From Branchiostoma belcheri (taxonomy: Eukaryota; Chordata; Leptocardii; Amphioxiformes; Branchiostomatidae): a stretch of 64,000 nucleotides of DNA. Below are positions 12,413 to 23,582 of the stretch, piece by piece. The stretch lies in NCBI RefSeq assembly GCF_001625305.1, contig NW_017804020.1, forward strand, positions 5,332,989 to 5,396,988, written 5' to 3'. Numbering within the stretch: position 1 is the first letter of the stretch; each line of letters opens with the position of its first letter. Position numbers and translations under genes: made by a program. The notes beneath the pieces were generated by a model. The model saw only the letters and a list, made by a program, of their open reading frames with translations. It was not told the DNA's origin and did not search any database.

Positions 12413-14204
12413 ATAACACCAGGCGTGACCTTCCACGGTCATTTCACGGTGCAAACGAATGAAAATCGAAGACAGATTTTGATTGTTTTCTAACGTCACA
12501 ACTTTAATTCCCATCACGGTACGAGGGGAAACGCGCAGGTCCAATTACCGGTGGCTGGGCCCCGCGAGGCGCGTGACGTGGAGCCGCAGGCACTAATGGC
12601 CTAATAGGGTCTCCGCTCTTCCGCGCGCCACTTTTACTTCAGGACACCGTAACGCCCAAGTACAGGTGGCAGAGAACTGGCACTATCTGCTAGCTGTGAG
12701 GCTGTGCACAGACGACACGCTACTCGCCGTTGGAAGAAAACTCGCTACGGTTCGAGCCCAGTGAAGATCTAATAGAGCCAAGAGACTCGCCTGGGAACGG
12801 CTAACAGTAACAGGTGAGTGATCACTGGACGGTATTCCGACATTTCTGTGTTAGTACGTTAGGGCCTGGTCACCTTCGCCGTACAATGACGGACTAAGGG
12901 CATTGTTGGATAGTCGTGCATGTGTGAAAGTGAGTGAATGATGTACAAAATACTTCTGTCTTGTTACCGATAAGTCTGTCCTATCATTGACGGCGGTTGC
13001 CGTTGGTTCGGTCACTTCTTGCGCGAAGGTCCTATGACATTGGACTGTGCGACGATTTACGCCTCGTATGAGAGCGCGGAAGGCGTTTTATACTAGTAAC
13101 ACTTGTGTGGCGCTAAAGAATAGTGGTGGGCGTCACTCGAAACGTTTGAAAATAAATTATCTATGAGTTATAACACTTGATGATTGTGTGGGTGTTTGGA
13201 TGGCATTAATGACAGCGGTGATGCCTGTGAAGGGTGAAGAAAACCAAAGAAACACCGATTATCAACGCCAGGAAAACACATTTCATATTTATCTTCAATG
13301 TCCATCTGGACATCTACACTGTACCACTGATGTACTATTAGCAGTAGATTGCTTTCAGACCCCACGAAATAAAGTTACGCCCATGACGCATGCATCAAAG
13401 TTATACCTTTATAGAAACCGTTTCCAGCGAAATATGGGTGAATAATCTGCCATGATTGTGCTTCTGATGCGTCCTGATGTCCGCAGAGTAATCAGGTGTC
13501 CAGCCTGGATATTCATTCATGTCACAGATAATCACCAGGCACACTGACCTGTCACGAACTGAAGCAGGGCCAGCGGCTATTGCAGTGACAGTCGTGATGT
13601 CAGCATCTGTAGCCCACATCAACAGCCTGGTCACTTCAAACTTACAACATCCCGGTCATCACAAACAGTAAACAGTTGTTCGTTCCATTTTTCCACCAAC
13701 TTTTTTTAAAATCATTATTACTGGTAGAATTTTTATTTCTGCTGATTGCTTCCGTTGCGACTGAACGGAATATACTAGTATACAGCTTTAGTTGTGGACG
13801 AGCGGATTCCCCTTGGTTAACATTATGTTGCATTACCTATGACTGAAGATGACACTACAGCTAACAATGACACTAACCATGGCATTAACGATGACACTAA
13901 CGATGACACATGTTAGATCACCCGAATGACGACATGCCTACTTTGTCTTCACTGATCTAATAACGCCACGGGTGGACCGAATTACCGACTGTGGTTGAAC
14001 ACCGGGTCACTTGGTACAAGTAGAAATCGTAGAATGAATGAGTCCCCAGCGACTGTTCCGCGCTTATTACTCGCAGATTCGGAATAATCAGAAAGCAGTG
14101 ATTCCTGTGTAGAGTTCAGAACTAATTGTAATGTTTCTTTGTACTGAATAGTTTCATCATGTCGGTAGGACATATGAAAAGGCACCGTCCTCATAGCTTG
14201 GTTA
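12413..14204. other. Gene-poor stretch
   Basis: No convincing gene. A GC-rich stretch ending at 12812 is followed by gtgagtgatc, a good donor. It could be an untranslated first exon of the downstream peptide gene or of an unannotated transcript, but nothing else supports this. Short degenerate repeats of gatgacactaac lie near 13850-13910. Confidence 0.3.
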
Positions 14205-14335
14205 GTTTACCAAACCTATTATAGCTGCCGAGTCCTACATGTAGGCAGCTGCCGCCGCGCCGCGTGCCTGCGAAGCCGGTGTGTTACGCCGAAGGGCGGT
14301 CACACCGGCTATACAGATAGAGATACAGATGCAGT
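14205..14335. repeat. Interspersed repeat with nested hairpins
   Basis: Contains a perfect 9-bp stem gccggtgtg/cacaccggc (14275-14309) around ttacgccgaagggcggt, an outer agctgcc/ggcagct stem, and a tail of acagata repeats. The ends read tatagc and gctata. I judge it a small interspersed repeat from its structure; no second copy is present in the window. Confidence 0.4.
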
Positions 14336-14899
14336 CAAACGGTCCACGCCCAGCCCACTTCAGTGTCCAACAGCTTACTGATGTATGACGTCACAGACCA
14401 ACAGCTTGCGTTTGTAAAACGTCAGATTCCAAAGCCTCTTGACTATCTGAGGCGTTGGGACGTCAGGAACGTGGGCAGAACAACATGGATTAGGAGCACC
14501 AAGTGTCTTTGTATAACCGAAAGTTTCAGTCTGGATTTCCGGCTCTTCCCGCAAGCATGAAAAACAAGTCTTTGAAAGCGCCATTTTTTATAAGGTTACT
14601 AAGAAGTACTTTTCTTTTTCCCGCAAATCTCCCTCGTGACACAAGTACGCGACTTGCCCTTTACAGAAATGCATCTGTAAACTGAAACTGCTCCAGTGCA
14701 GTCTCCTATGTTGATCTTTGATATACCGTACTTCTGCCACAAGTAGTATTTTGTCAGAACAGTGTTTAGCAGGGCATTTCAGAGCTGCCAGTGGGATATC
14801 ATAACAGCGTTCTCGTGTCAATCACAGTCCAACAGGAGGTTACTCAGTAGTCCCCACCAGACTGGCATGAGGGTGACATGGGTTAGCAGGATGCAGAAT

Positions 14900-15075
14900 G
14901 ATACTCCTGGATGATACGACCAGCGGGGTGTTCGGCTCAGACCAAGAGGTCCCGGGTTCTAATCCTGCCCGATGCCACCGATCTTGGGGAAGGCACTTTA
15001 CACGGCTTTCCTCACTTCACTCAGGTGTAAATGAGTACCTAGCTTCAAGGTTACAGATTATCTACAACAACCCAG
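14900..15075 (+). mobile_element. tRNA-derived SINE fragment
   Basis: Around 14953 the phrase ggtcccgggttctaatcc is a pol III B-box (GGTTCnAAtCC) one base off consensus. It is followed by a SINE-type body: cttggggaaggcactttac, cctcacttcactcaggtg, aaatgagtacctagcttc. This body resembles conserved SINE domains seen in marine animals. The A-box half is poorly preserved. Not a functional tRNA: no acceptor stem or CCA-side pairing. Confidence 0.6.
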
Positions 15076-17310
15076 AGGGACATATCTTACTTGCAGTAGC
15101 TTGCAAGTGCAGACTATCTATGTCGGTTGCCTTTATACATTTTGGGAAAGAAAATGGAAAAGAAAAGGAGGTGTCTTTGGAAATACTTTTCGTCTGCTCT
15201 CTCTTTAGAATAATCCTATATGAAACATTTTCTTAGTTACACGGCACTGTCTACGTCTCAATAAATGGTGCTACAACTGTCTGGAGCTGGAAATATCCAA
15301 TTTGATACGAATATAGCAAAAAAAGTACTTCTCCACAGCTGGCAAACAGCATGGCCTACACAGGAAATGTCAATGTACTTTGAACACTGTGATGTCTGTT
15401 GCCATATTTAAGTTTTAAGTACTCGTAGTCCTGGGAGCTATCTTTAGCGTCAGGAAAATCCGCGGGATTGTGAAGATATCAGAATACAAATGGTTCCCTT
15501 CAGCACGTGTTTTGTATTTGTCAATCAAAGCAAATGGATACTCGGCCAAACACTGGGCAGTAGCTGCACTACCACTATTGAAGTAAACAGGCAGCACCCG
15601 ATAACCACCATGTCCATAGATCCATGGTTAGGAAGTCTTCTGATGCACACGAACTCAAGATTTTTTCAGATGTGCAGCATTAGAGTAGTCGCAAATTACC
15701 GTGCGCAAATTAGGTTCTTGTTAATGTATTATCGATTTGACGAAGAAGCTTTAATCTTAGAAAAAAACGTTAGCAAAATTTGGGTCGGCTCGCTAAACAC
15801 TTTCTAATACGTGTATAATCAATTAAAGCTTGTTTTTAATAACCTCCTTGTTTTTAATTAGAAGATGTTAGGTGTGCGAGTGTTCCAAAGTTTGTCATTT
15901 GCCTTCCCATGTATATGTAGAAGCTTATTATGGTTGGTTTTAAGGAATAAATCAGTCTTATTTGACTACATTGTATATGTTTTAACGTGTACCAATAACT
16001 TATGATGGAGCTCCCTGGACGCGCTCCTGGCTGCCTCTGCACACTTTTCAACCAGAATTGGATCAATCTTTATATTCCTTCTGGAAAGCAGTTTATCCGA
16101 GACTTCTACTGGGAAAATCTTCACTGGAAGGAACACTTCATAACCCCCGAAAAAGATGAAGAGGCTACTCAAAATAACTATTTAAACGTTTATTAAAAGA
16201 AATAGGTAGGAACGTTGGCATTGTCAACAAAATAAAGTGCATGCCTGTAAAACCCGCGTTTCACCTGGCCCAGGACAGGAAGTTTGCCGTCAGACCCCCC
16301 CCCGCTACTTGAATCAGAGACTCCAGCATAACCTTCCCTAAGCCGCCAATTTGTAGGTCTGTATACCTTTTCACACTGCCTAAGTAGCTGGGGGCGGTCA
16401 GATGCAGTCTCTTTACTATTTCTGGGTCAGCATCCAGCAAAACCTTATCCTGCTGGTCCTCCGGCTTCTTATCTTATCTGACCGTCTGGTGATACTCTTC
16501 AAACAGAGGTAAGACCTGGCCTAACCAGGATACCGACAGAAAAATCAACAAATGCTGCACCCAAAGGACCACTACCTCTGCAGTAATTTGATTCAAATTC
16601 ATTTCACTTGTTCATGTATTAGTGAATGGAAAAGGTGCTGAGACATCAAGTTAGATCGCCCTGTGAGCTTTCTCGACGTCAGGAGTGATGCCTGTGGCAG
16701 AGGTGGTGGTGGAGAGGAAATCATGGTTACTTTGATGAGGAGCACCGTACTGTGGGAGACTTCTAAACATGCTTTTTGCTCAGTCAAATACTTTCAGAAA
16801 GTTAAATTAAAGTGTAAAGCATTGATAGAACGATAGAGCATACGAGGCCAGGGAGGATGAACATTTTCGCAAAGTTAAAGCTGAAGAATTCTCAAAAACA
16901 TGGAGACGGCCTTTGGACAGTATGAAGGGCAGTCGTTTTTCGAACTGATCTTTTTCCTCCTTTCAAAGATGACCTACGTACTAACAGAGGTTTTTCATGC
17001 CTTTAAATCCTACGAAAAGCCGGACGACGCTTCTGGTTTAAAGCTCAGTAAACGACAGGCGTTAAACTTTAAGGTACGGGCGCCTCTCAGAAATATTCGT
17101 ACGTAGGCGCACCTGTGAAAGTTTCTCTGTTTGCCATCTATTGGGGTAGAGATTTGATGACGTCGACGGGACCGACACTGACGCTAATGACTACGTGGGT
17201 ACTTTCTTTAACCTGCCACCCACACCACAAAGTCTTCTCGCGCTGTCCCATACGCCTCTGCTTAAAATGGTTTTCTGACAGGGCTCTGACTTAAAATACA
17301 CACTTAGTAA
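15076..17310. other. Gene-free stretch
   Basis: No domain-bearing frame or splice-linked coding exons recognised on either strand. No RNA gene seen. Confidence 0.4.
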
Positions 17311-17785
17311 GTTATGCCTACTGTGGAGTTTGTCCGCCTCGGGGCCTCAAACTTTGAGGCCTCGTGGTGCGACTCCGTACGCTGGGCAAAGACCGAGGGT
17401 GACAGGCTACGTCTGCGTTTTTAGTGTTCTGTCCTGTAGAAAATTGGAAAACCAAAACTACGCCTGCGGTTGTAACCCCCCGTTCCCTACTACTCGTATT
17501 AGTCTTTTGTTGTGGAATGTCTGTCTTTTATGTCATTATTTTATTTTGATGTGCCAAGTTGGCAGGAGTGGGTTGGTGGGAGCACTTGGACAGTAACCTG
17601 TCGTGGGTAGCTTGGCACATCCTTTTTCTATTCCCCTTCCTTTGTCTATGTCTCAGTCACGTTGAAAAGTTTTAAAAAACAAATAATAAAGAAAATAGTT
17701 AAAAAACCTCCTGTCTCTCTTTCCTAGTTTTCACCTTTTTTTTATTTAGTTATACCCCAATTAAAAACGGGTTATGCCTACTGTG
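17311..17785 (+). mobile_element. Retroposon-like insert with 15-bp target duplication
   Basis: The 15-mer GTTATGCCTACTGTG occurs at 17311-17325 and again at 17771-17785, exactly bracketing 445 bp. The insert begins GC-rich with a small gcctcaaa/tttgaggc stem and becomes AT-rich, ending in ttaaaaacgg. Length of duplication and base gradient fit a 5'-truncated non-LTR retrotransposon in plus orientation. No protein motif survives, so the family is unknown. Confidence 0.55.
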
Positions 17786-19031
17786 ACTTTCTTTACACAC
17801 ATGGCCATATCGTCAAACTCATTTATATGTGTTTGACTTGTGAGAATGGCCAGACGGGAGGGCGCCGAACCTGAGGCAGGTAATGTTTAGTCAGGCTGTC
17901 ACTGAAAATCAATTAAAACGTACACACCTCGTCTACAGGATTGCATGTTGAAGATATACATAATCACGTGTAGAAAATGGACAGTGCCGAAATGACAGAG
18001 TCGATGTGACAGCGAGCACGACTTACAAGTCTTCAAAGTGTAAACCCCGTGTTTAATACGATCAAAAGTGCAAAATGATCCATGGAGACCTTTTTTCTAT
18101 ACCGGTTAGAACTTGGCCGACGCTAAAGACGTGCAAACGGGGTTTTGCCATCACGTGTACCTGCCCGCCAGACCTGTGCACGTCGTGAGCCACCTCAAAG
18201 CTATTGAATAACAGTAGCGTCTGGAGTCGTACAGTTTTAGCGGTAAATAATAATGCGCCAGACATTGCACAAGTAAGCTAGTCTGCAAGTTGTGACGATA
18301 TCACAAAAAATAAATATATTTTTGACAGTAGTGAGGTTTAGGGGACTTAGAAAGTTGTTATCCCAGCCTAAGAAAGGTAGCATCTGGCAGGAAAAGTAGG
18401 CTGACATCCTAAAGTACCCGGGCTTGTCTCCGGAGACAGGCGGACCTTGTCTTATCTCCAGCAGACGTACAGACTCCACAGACGTCTTGGAAACAAACTG
18501 TCGTAGTCAACAAGTCTTCTTGTTGCATTCGATAACAGGTATTTCTGTGATTGACCCGTGCCCATGGCACTTGTAATGCCTATCAAAGTATTGTGAACAC
18601 ACAAACACGTACAGATTCGCCAGCGCGCTTCTACAGGTGGGGTCGGCAGTGGGAAAAACAAAGATCAGCGAACCGGTGAGTGGGTGGTGGAAGTTTACTG
18701 TCACGTTCAGGGAACAGAGAAATCTGGCATTTGATTAAAGGAAACTCTCAAGGTGGCTGGATGTATTTTTACCTGAGATTTCACAAAAGTTTGACGCAAA
18801 CGTTTTATATTGCTGCGGCGATGAATAATAGATAAGGCGGTAAGTATTGAGTTAAGTGGGTGGGAAGACAGGAAGGCAATCGGGCGTGCCTGCGTTACTG
18901 ACCTTTAGTGCGCTCTAATGCCGGGTTAGCGTTTATTCCTCCCCAATCCAGCTTGGGCCATTAAAGGCTTAAAACGGAACCTCGTGTTTGTGCCGTCAGT
19001 GGACCTTTCATTTGCCAGAAAAGGTTGGCTT
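17786..19031. other. Upstream region of the TRH-like peptide gene
   Basis: No gene recognised. Presumably contains distal control sequence for the peptide gene, but I can name no site with confidence. Confidence 0.3.
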
Positions 19032-19144
19032 TGACGTCTTCCTCCGCTTTAAGTGTATAAAAGAGCAGAAATGAAGAGGTTCTCAGTTATACACTCGCTC
19101 AGGTGGCGCGACAACGTCTTCGGCCTGAAGAGTATGTGCCTTAA
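19032..19144 (+). promoter_or_regulatory. Core promoter and untranslated first exon of TRH-like gene
   Basis: TGACGTCT (19032-19039) is a near-perfect cAMP response element. TATAAAAG at 19056-19063 is a strong TATA box, predicting a start near 19086. The following sequence runs to ...tgccttaa-g|gtaaga, a good donor at about 19145. The next acceptor in the same orientation is ttcctctgcag at 20371, just 6 bp before the precursor's ATG. The exon link is inference; an alternative upstream first exon near 12812 cannot be excluded. Confidence 0.55.
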
Positions 19145-20067
19145 GGTAAGACCCGGGTGGGTTTGGGAAGGTCGGGCGTGAAGCGGGTAAGACGGCGGTA
19201 AGGTGGGTAAGAAGGCGAGATTAAGAGTCTTCTGCAGTGGTTTAATGATGACATTGCAATTCCCCGGGTTACTACTTGTAGTAGATCTAGTAAAATCAAC
19301 TCACAGCAAAATCTGCTATAGGACATTTAACAAACGGGCAGCTTGTTTTCTTTTACTAGCCTCACCTAGGAAGTGTGTACATGGTGCTTCCATCAGTTTG
19401 GTTATATTGTCAGTCATATAAGCGGCAGGCGTTTCTGCGTATATCCTTGACACGGTACATGCTCAGTAACACCCAAGCATGACGTCTGTGGAGTCCGCAA
19501 AGATCGGCTCTAACTAACGCTACTGGTGGATGCAGAGACTGCTTTTCATCTGTTCATTCGTAACTTTGGCCACCAAGGAAAAGACTCCAATGTACGTTGC
19601 TGATAGTACAGAATTTCTCTTTATTCCTTTCCTGGTACGGGTACCGCCAGGTCCTTACTGTAAGGGGAGACTCGATGGACGCACGAGGATTTGAATTACG
19701 GGGATTCGCGTCCCAAATTAGTTTTTATGGCGTTGCATTGCATAATCAGCTCTTAATTTGATGAACGCAGCAACTGGCTTTGATCAATCCCCATAGCTGC
19801 AATGTTCGCCTCTATAGGAACAAATGTCGCCACCAAGATTCGGTTCCGTGATACGCAAGCTGGCCACGCTCGGCGCGAGCCATGTTTTGCCAGGATAGAC
19901 GTGATGTAGGGACTGAGGACCTTGTGATATCCAAACAAGTGCAACACAGTGCTTTTCAATCAAAGAGAATGAGCAATAACTACAACATTTTATCATTTTA
20001 CTGATAATATGCCGGATGATACTGATTGACCATGCAACTGCATACCTTTGATGATGTATCCGAAGCC

Positions 20068-20203
20068 TAGCCTCTACAGTTTGCCGCTCCCAAGAGAACA
20101 GTTTGCTCGGGAGCGGCAAACTGTTCTCTCCCCTGGCATGTTATCTCTCTATTTGGCCGATTTCTAATCTTTCCAGCCGCCTCCCGAAGCCTGGTAGAGG
20201 CTA
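20068..20203. mobile_element. Composite hairpin element, TAGCCTCTA type
   Basis: Ends are TAGCCTCTAC and GTAGAGGCTA, with an internal near-palindrome around 20078-20130 (cagtttgccgctccc against gggagcggcaaactg). The flanks tccgaagcc (20059-20067) and tccgaggcc (20204-20212) match at 8 of 9 positions, as expected for a 9-bp target duplication. It lies in the presumed first intron of the TRH-like gene. Confidence 0.65.
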
Positions 20204-20377
20204 TCCGAGGCCGACTTCAAATACTTCGAATGCTACTGTAACGATTTTAAGTGATGTCATGATTGAAATGTTGTCCATGGTCCAGCACGTCAAGTCATTG
20301 CTAGAGTTTGTCTGCCTTATGTCAATGAGAAAACACTGATTCTAAATGTAGTTGAATGTGTTCCTCTGCAGCCCCTG

Positions 20378-21827
20378 ATGACCGCTCATCTGTGCTGCCT
20401 GCTCCTCCTGACTGCCGCCCGCCTGGCCCATGGAGCTGACCCTGGCGCGGCGGCCCCCTGGCCAGACGCGGTGGCCCCGTGGCAACGAGACTTGGCAGCC
20501 CCACGGGAACTAGAAACGCTGGCTACCTGGGAACGTGCTGTGTTGGAAGACGTGAGCCTCCTGCTGGAGGCCATGGCTTTGTATGACGCCGAGATTAAAG
20601 GTACGAATCAGGGCTACTGTTTGTCAAACGTCCCCTTCAATTCACGCGCTGCCCGTCACTTCGTATTGTATGTATGGCCACTACAACCCCGCCTGATCAA
20701 TTAAAAACTGCATTCATACATTTATTTGGCTACTTGGGTGAACCATGCATGTACAGATATTCTTGTACCCCATTGGTATGATGGCTGATGTTAATTAGTA
20801 CCATAATAAGGATTCAAATATGTAGCCGAAAAATGAAGTGTTGGATATAAGAGACTAGGCGACTGTTTTAAAAGTGTCCTTTTGCAAACGCTGTAAGAAA
20901 CCAGGTTTTTAAGAAGTGAGCACGACTAAAGAACTGCTTTGCCCTTCTGTTCCAGATGCCCTGTATCAGTACGGGAGGCCGCCTGTGTCACAGTCCTCCA
21001 CAGACACCGACGCCGAGCTTGAACCTCTCCCGGCCGACAGTTTCCTACTCCAGGGTGCCGACAAACGGCAGAGTCCGGGCAAGCGGCAGAGTCCGGGAAA
21101 ACGGCAGAGTCCGGGAAAACGGCAGAGTCCGGGCAAAAGAGGTGACGGTGGACCAGACCTGCCGATGGGGCTGCGCTTCAACCCACTGTTCTTCACGCCT
21201 TACAGCGAGTCCACTACTGACAAGCGACAGAGTCCAGGCAAGCGACAGAGTCCAGGCAAGCGGCAGAGTCCAGGCAAACGCCAGAGTCCGGGCAAGCGCA
21301 CCTTTTCCTTCCCCGGGACACCTCCACTGGACAGTCACGACGCTGCCGACACGCGCGCAGCCATTCTATCCCTCTTAGGCCTAGCCGAGCAGAAAAGGCA
21401 GAGCCCGGGGAAGCGGCAGAGCCCGGGAAAGCGACAGAGCCCGGGGAAGCGGGCAGACTCACTTCGACCCAGCTCCGAGGGACCCTGGCTCCTTTCCCCT
21501 GACGGACTGCAGCCGGAAGAGAAGCTCGACGTGCTGCTGCCCTTCATCACTTCCTTGTCACCAGCAGCTGGTGTAGAGGACGGCTCCATGACAGTGGTCG
21601 GGACCGAAGACGACAAGAGACAGAGCCCTGGGAAACGCCAGAGTCCCGGGAAACGACAGAGCCCGGGGAAACGACAGAGCCCCGGAAAGCGGCAGAGTCC
21701 CGGGAAGAGAGGCGGGGAGCTGGGCACATACACCGCGGCGGAACAGGAGGGACCCGCGCCCGTCGACGGTCAGAAGGACTGGCCGGAGGAACATGTGATC
21801 TATGCCAGCCTTCCCGGCGGTTTCTGA
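20378..21827 (+). CDS. TRH-type neuropeptide precursor, 16 x QSPGKR
   Basis: Two coding exons, 20378-20600 and 20956-21827, joined in phase to give 364 aa. Residues 1-19 (MTAHLCCLLLLTAARLAHG) are a signal peptide, so the product enters the secretory pathway. The second exon carries four blocks of QSPGKR, with 4, 4, 3 and 5 copies, each block preceded by a KR. Gln becomes pyroglutamate, Gly donates the C-terminal amide and KR is the convertase site. The predicted product is therefore 16 molecules of pGlu-Ser-Pro-NH2, differing from vertebrate TRH (pGlu-His-Pro-NH2) only at the middle residue. Spacer peptides between blocks (for example the one starting GDGGPDLPMG) show no repeated motif. The layout (signal peptide, short first coding exon, tripeptide array) matches pro-TRH. 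I recall TRH-type precursors being reported from amphioxus but cannot check. Hormone and receptor activity are inferred. Confidence 0.92.
21063..21710 (+). repeat. 18-bp coding repeats of the peptide precursor
   Basis: Four blocks of an 18-bp unit: 21069-21140 (4 copies), 21228-21299 (4), 21399-21452 (3) and 21621-21710 (5). Within a block the copies differ mostly at third positions, yet each block has its own codon habits (agtccg, agtcca, agcccg). This suggests local duplication or conversion within blocks after the blocks themselves had separated. Confidence 0.9.
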
Positions 21828-22037
21828 GACTATTCAGATCGTCTCTCTGACAATGTCTAACAGCCGTTGGGGCACTGAGAGAAAACTGTATTCTAGAACT
21901 AAGGAAACAGGTTTGCACGGAGAAATTCCGAGATGCGAATCACAAAGATGTAAGTTACAGGTACATGTTAACACAGTCAACATGGAATAGTGATTAGCAA
22001 AGACAGCAGAACTACTGTACAGTATTCAGGAGCTGCG

Positions 22038-22043
22038 AATAAA
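22038..22043 (+). terminator. Poly(A) signal of TRH-like gene
   Basis: AATAAA about 210 nt after the stop codon, followed by a GT-rich stretch (gtcggtggtttgg), the expected downstream element. Confidence 0.7.
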
Positions 22044-22549
22044 GTCGGTGGTTTGGCCACCAAATGACCATAAAAGTTTTGATCGAGTCAAGTATTCAAT
22101 TTGTCTTTTCATATACATCAAGAGTGGGAGAGTTAATATCTCTTAAATTCTATTAAACCAAACTTTCCAAGAAAAACGTCAGTGGAATAATAAGTTTAAG
22201 AACGCATTATTATCAACGTAGTACAATGTAGGTGGGATAATGGTGGTTAGACATTACGCTAAGAACAATATTTCCAATCATAGTGTGTTCGCACGCACGG
22301 TGACGTCTAAGTCGCCATGTTGACCGGCTGAACCTGGAAGAATCAGACCCGTAAACTTGCATGTAAATGATTTCAGATTGACGTATAATTTCATATCAAT
22401 TCAAATTCAATTTGTATTTGATACAGGCTGCTCCACCCATCCTCACAGATATCCTTGAACCACAGTAATTAAGTCAGGCACCGTAGATAAAATTCTCAAC
22501 AGCCCTGTCAAGCCTGATAAAAGTCACTTCAAAACAGGTACATGTACTC

Positions 22550-23175
22550 GTATATGTCACAGGGGAGATTGGAATCCAGGGGGATCCGGAATCCTCCTAG
22601 GGGAGATTGGAATTTGTCCTAGGACAAGTGGGAATTCTTACAGGACAATGTCCAATTTTAAAAGGAGAAATTCTGATTGCATCAAAATGCTTGGGAAAAT
22701 AGACTGAGTTATTTCACACCTAAACTTTCAATCAATTTCAGCATAGGTAAGTGAATATGTAAATCAGACTCGGATATTTGCATATCAGGCCATTGTGAGA
22801 TAGTGACTCAAAAGCCAGTTTTTTCAGTTTGTTAGTGACTTGGTATATAAGGGATTGTTTCCCCTACCAAGCCAGTCAAAGTGACCGACAGCATACTGAA
22901 CAAGTGATGGCGGAGGATGAACAGCAGCAGAAAGCAGTATATATATATTGCCTATGCTGAAATAGTTGAAAGTTTAGGTGTGAAATGATTCAATCTATGA
23001 ATTTTAGTATTTCTTCTACCAAGGGGGTTAAATACAAGATGAATTGGGATCTGAATATCAGGATTCCAATCTTTCCTAGGAGGATTCCAGATTCTCTTAG
23101 GGGAGATAGGGATTCCAATCTCCCCTAGGAGGATTCCGGATCCCCCTGGATTCCAATCTCCCCTGTGACATATAC
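22550..23175. mobile_element. 626-bp MITE with 64-bp perfect terminal inverted repeats
   Basis: Bases 22550-22613 are the exact reverse complement of 23112-23175. The terminal repeats are themselves built of shorter repeats of ggggagattggaatcc. A second, imperfect inverted pair lies inside (about 22705-22747 against about 22955-22998, centred on cacacctaaactttcaa). No protein is encoded. A TA dinucleotide flanks tgtcacagggg on both sides, which would fit a Tc1/mariner-like TA duplication, but this is ambiguous because the palindrome continues through it. Confidence 0.85.
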
Positions 23176-23582
23176 ACAATGTCCATACTGATTGCATCCA
23201 GTCAAGTCAGGTTCAGTTTATATTGAAGACCCAGAAGGTGAGTTGTTGTAAAGTCTTATGGCGCAATACAGGAATGACTGCTGCAGTTTGGTTATTGCAT
23301 GGAGAACTGTGATGTTATGACCGTTCCTCAGTGCTCTTCCTGTGGCAGACTCTCTGGGCAGGAACCAGGTCGTGCAGGGGGTGTTCAGGACTCAGCATGG
23401 CCTTGAAGAGAGACACAGGTGCGGCCTCTCTCCTCTCCTTCAGGGACGGCAGTGTTGGTGCGGAACGCCTGCCGCCTATGGCGAGAAAAGAGTCGTACTG
23501 CCGGCCCAACAACTGCCAGCCTTCGTAATTCTTTCAGGCCAGGTGACAGGCTTTCCAAGGTCAGGTCAGCTAGCTTGCGGAC

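Noticed and set aside
12700-12790. tRNA-like B-box (ggttcgagccc) near 12751
   Set aside because: No acceptor stem, D-arm or anticodon arm could be paired around it; chance match or very old SINE trace.
21045-21733. Long frames in other phases over the peptide array
   Set aside because: Shadows created by the 18-bp coding repeat; none has a signal peptide or convertase logic.
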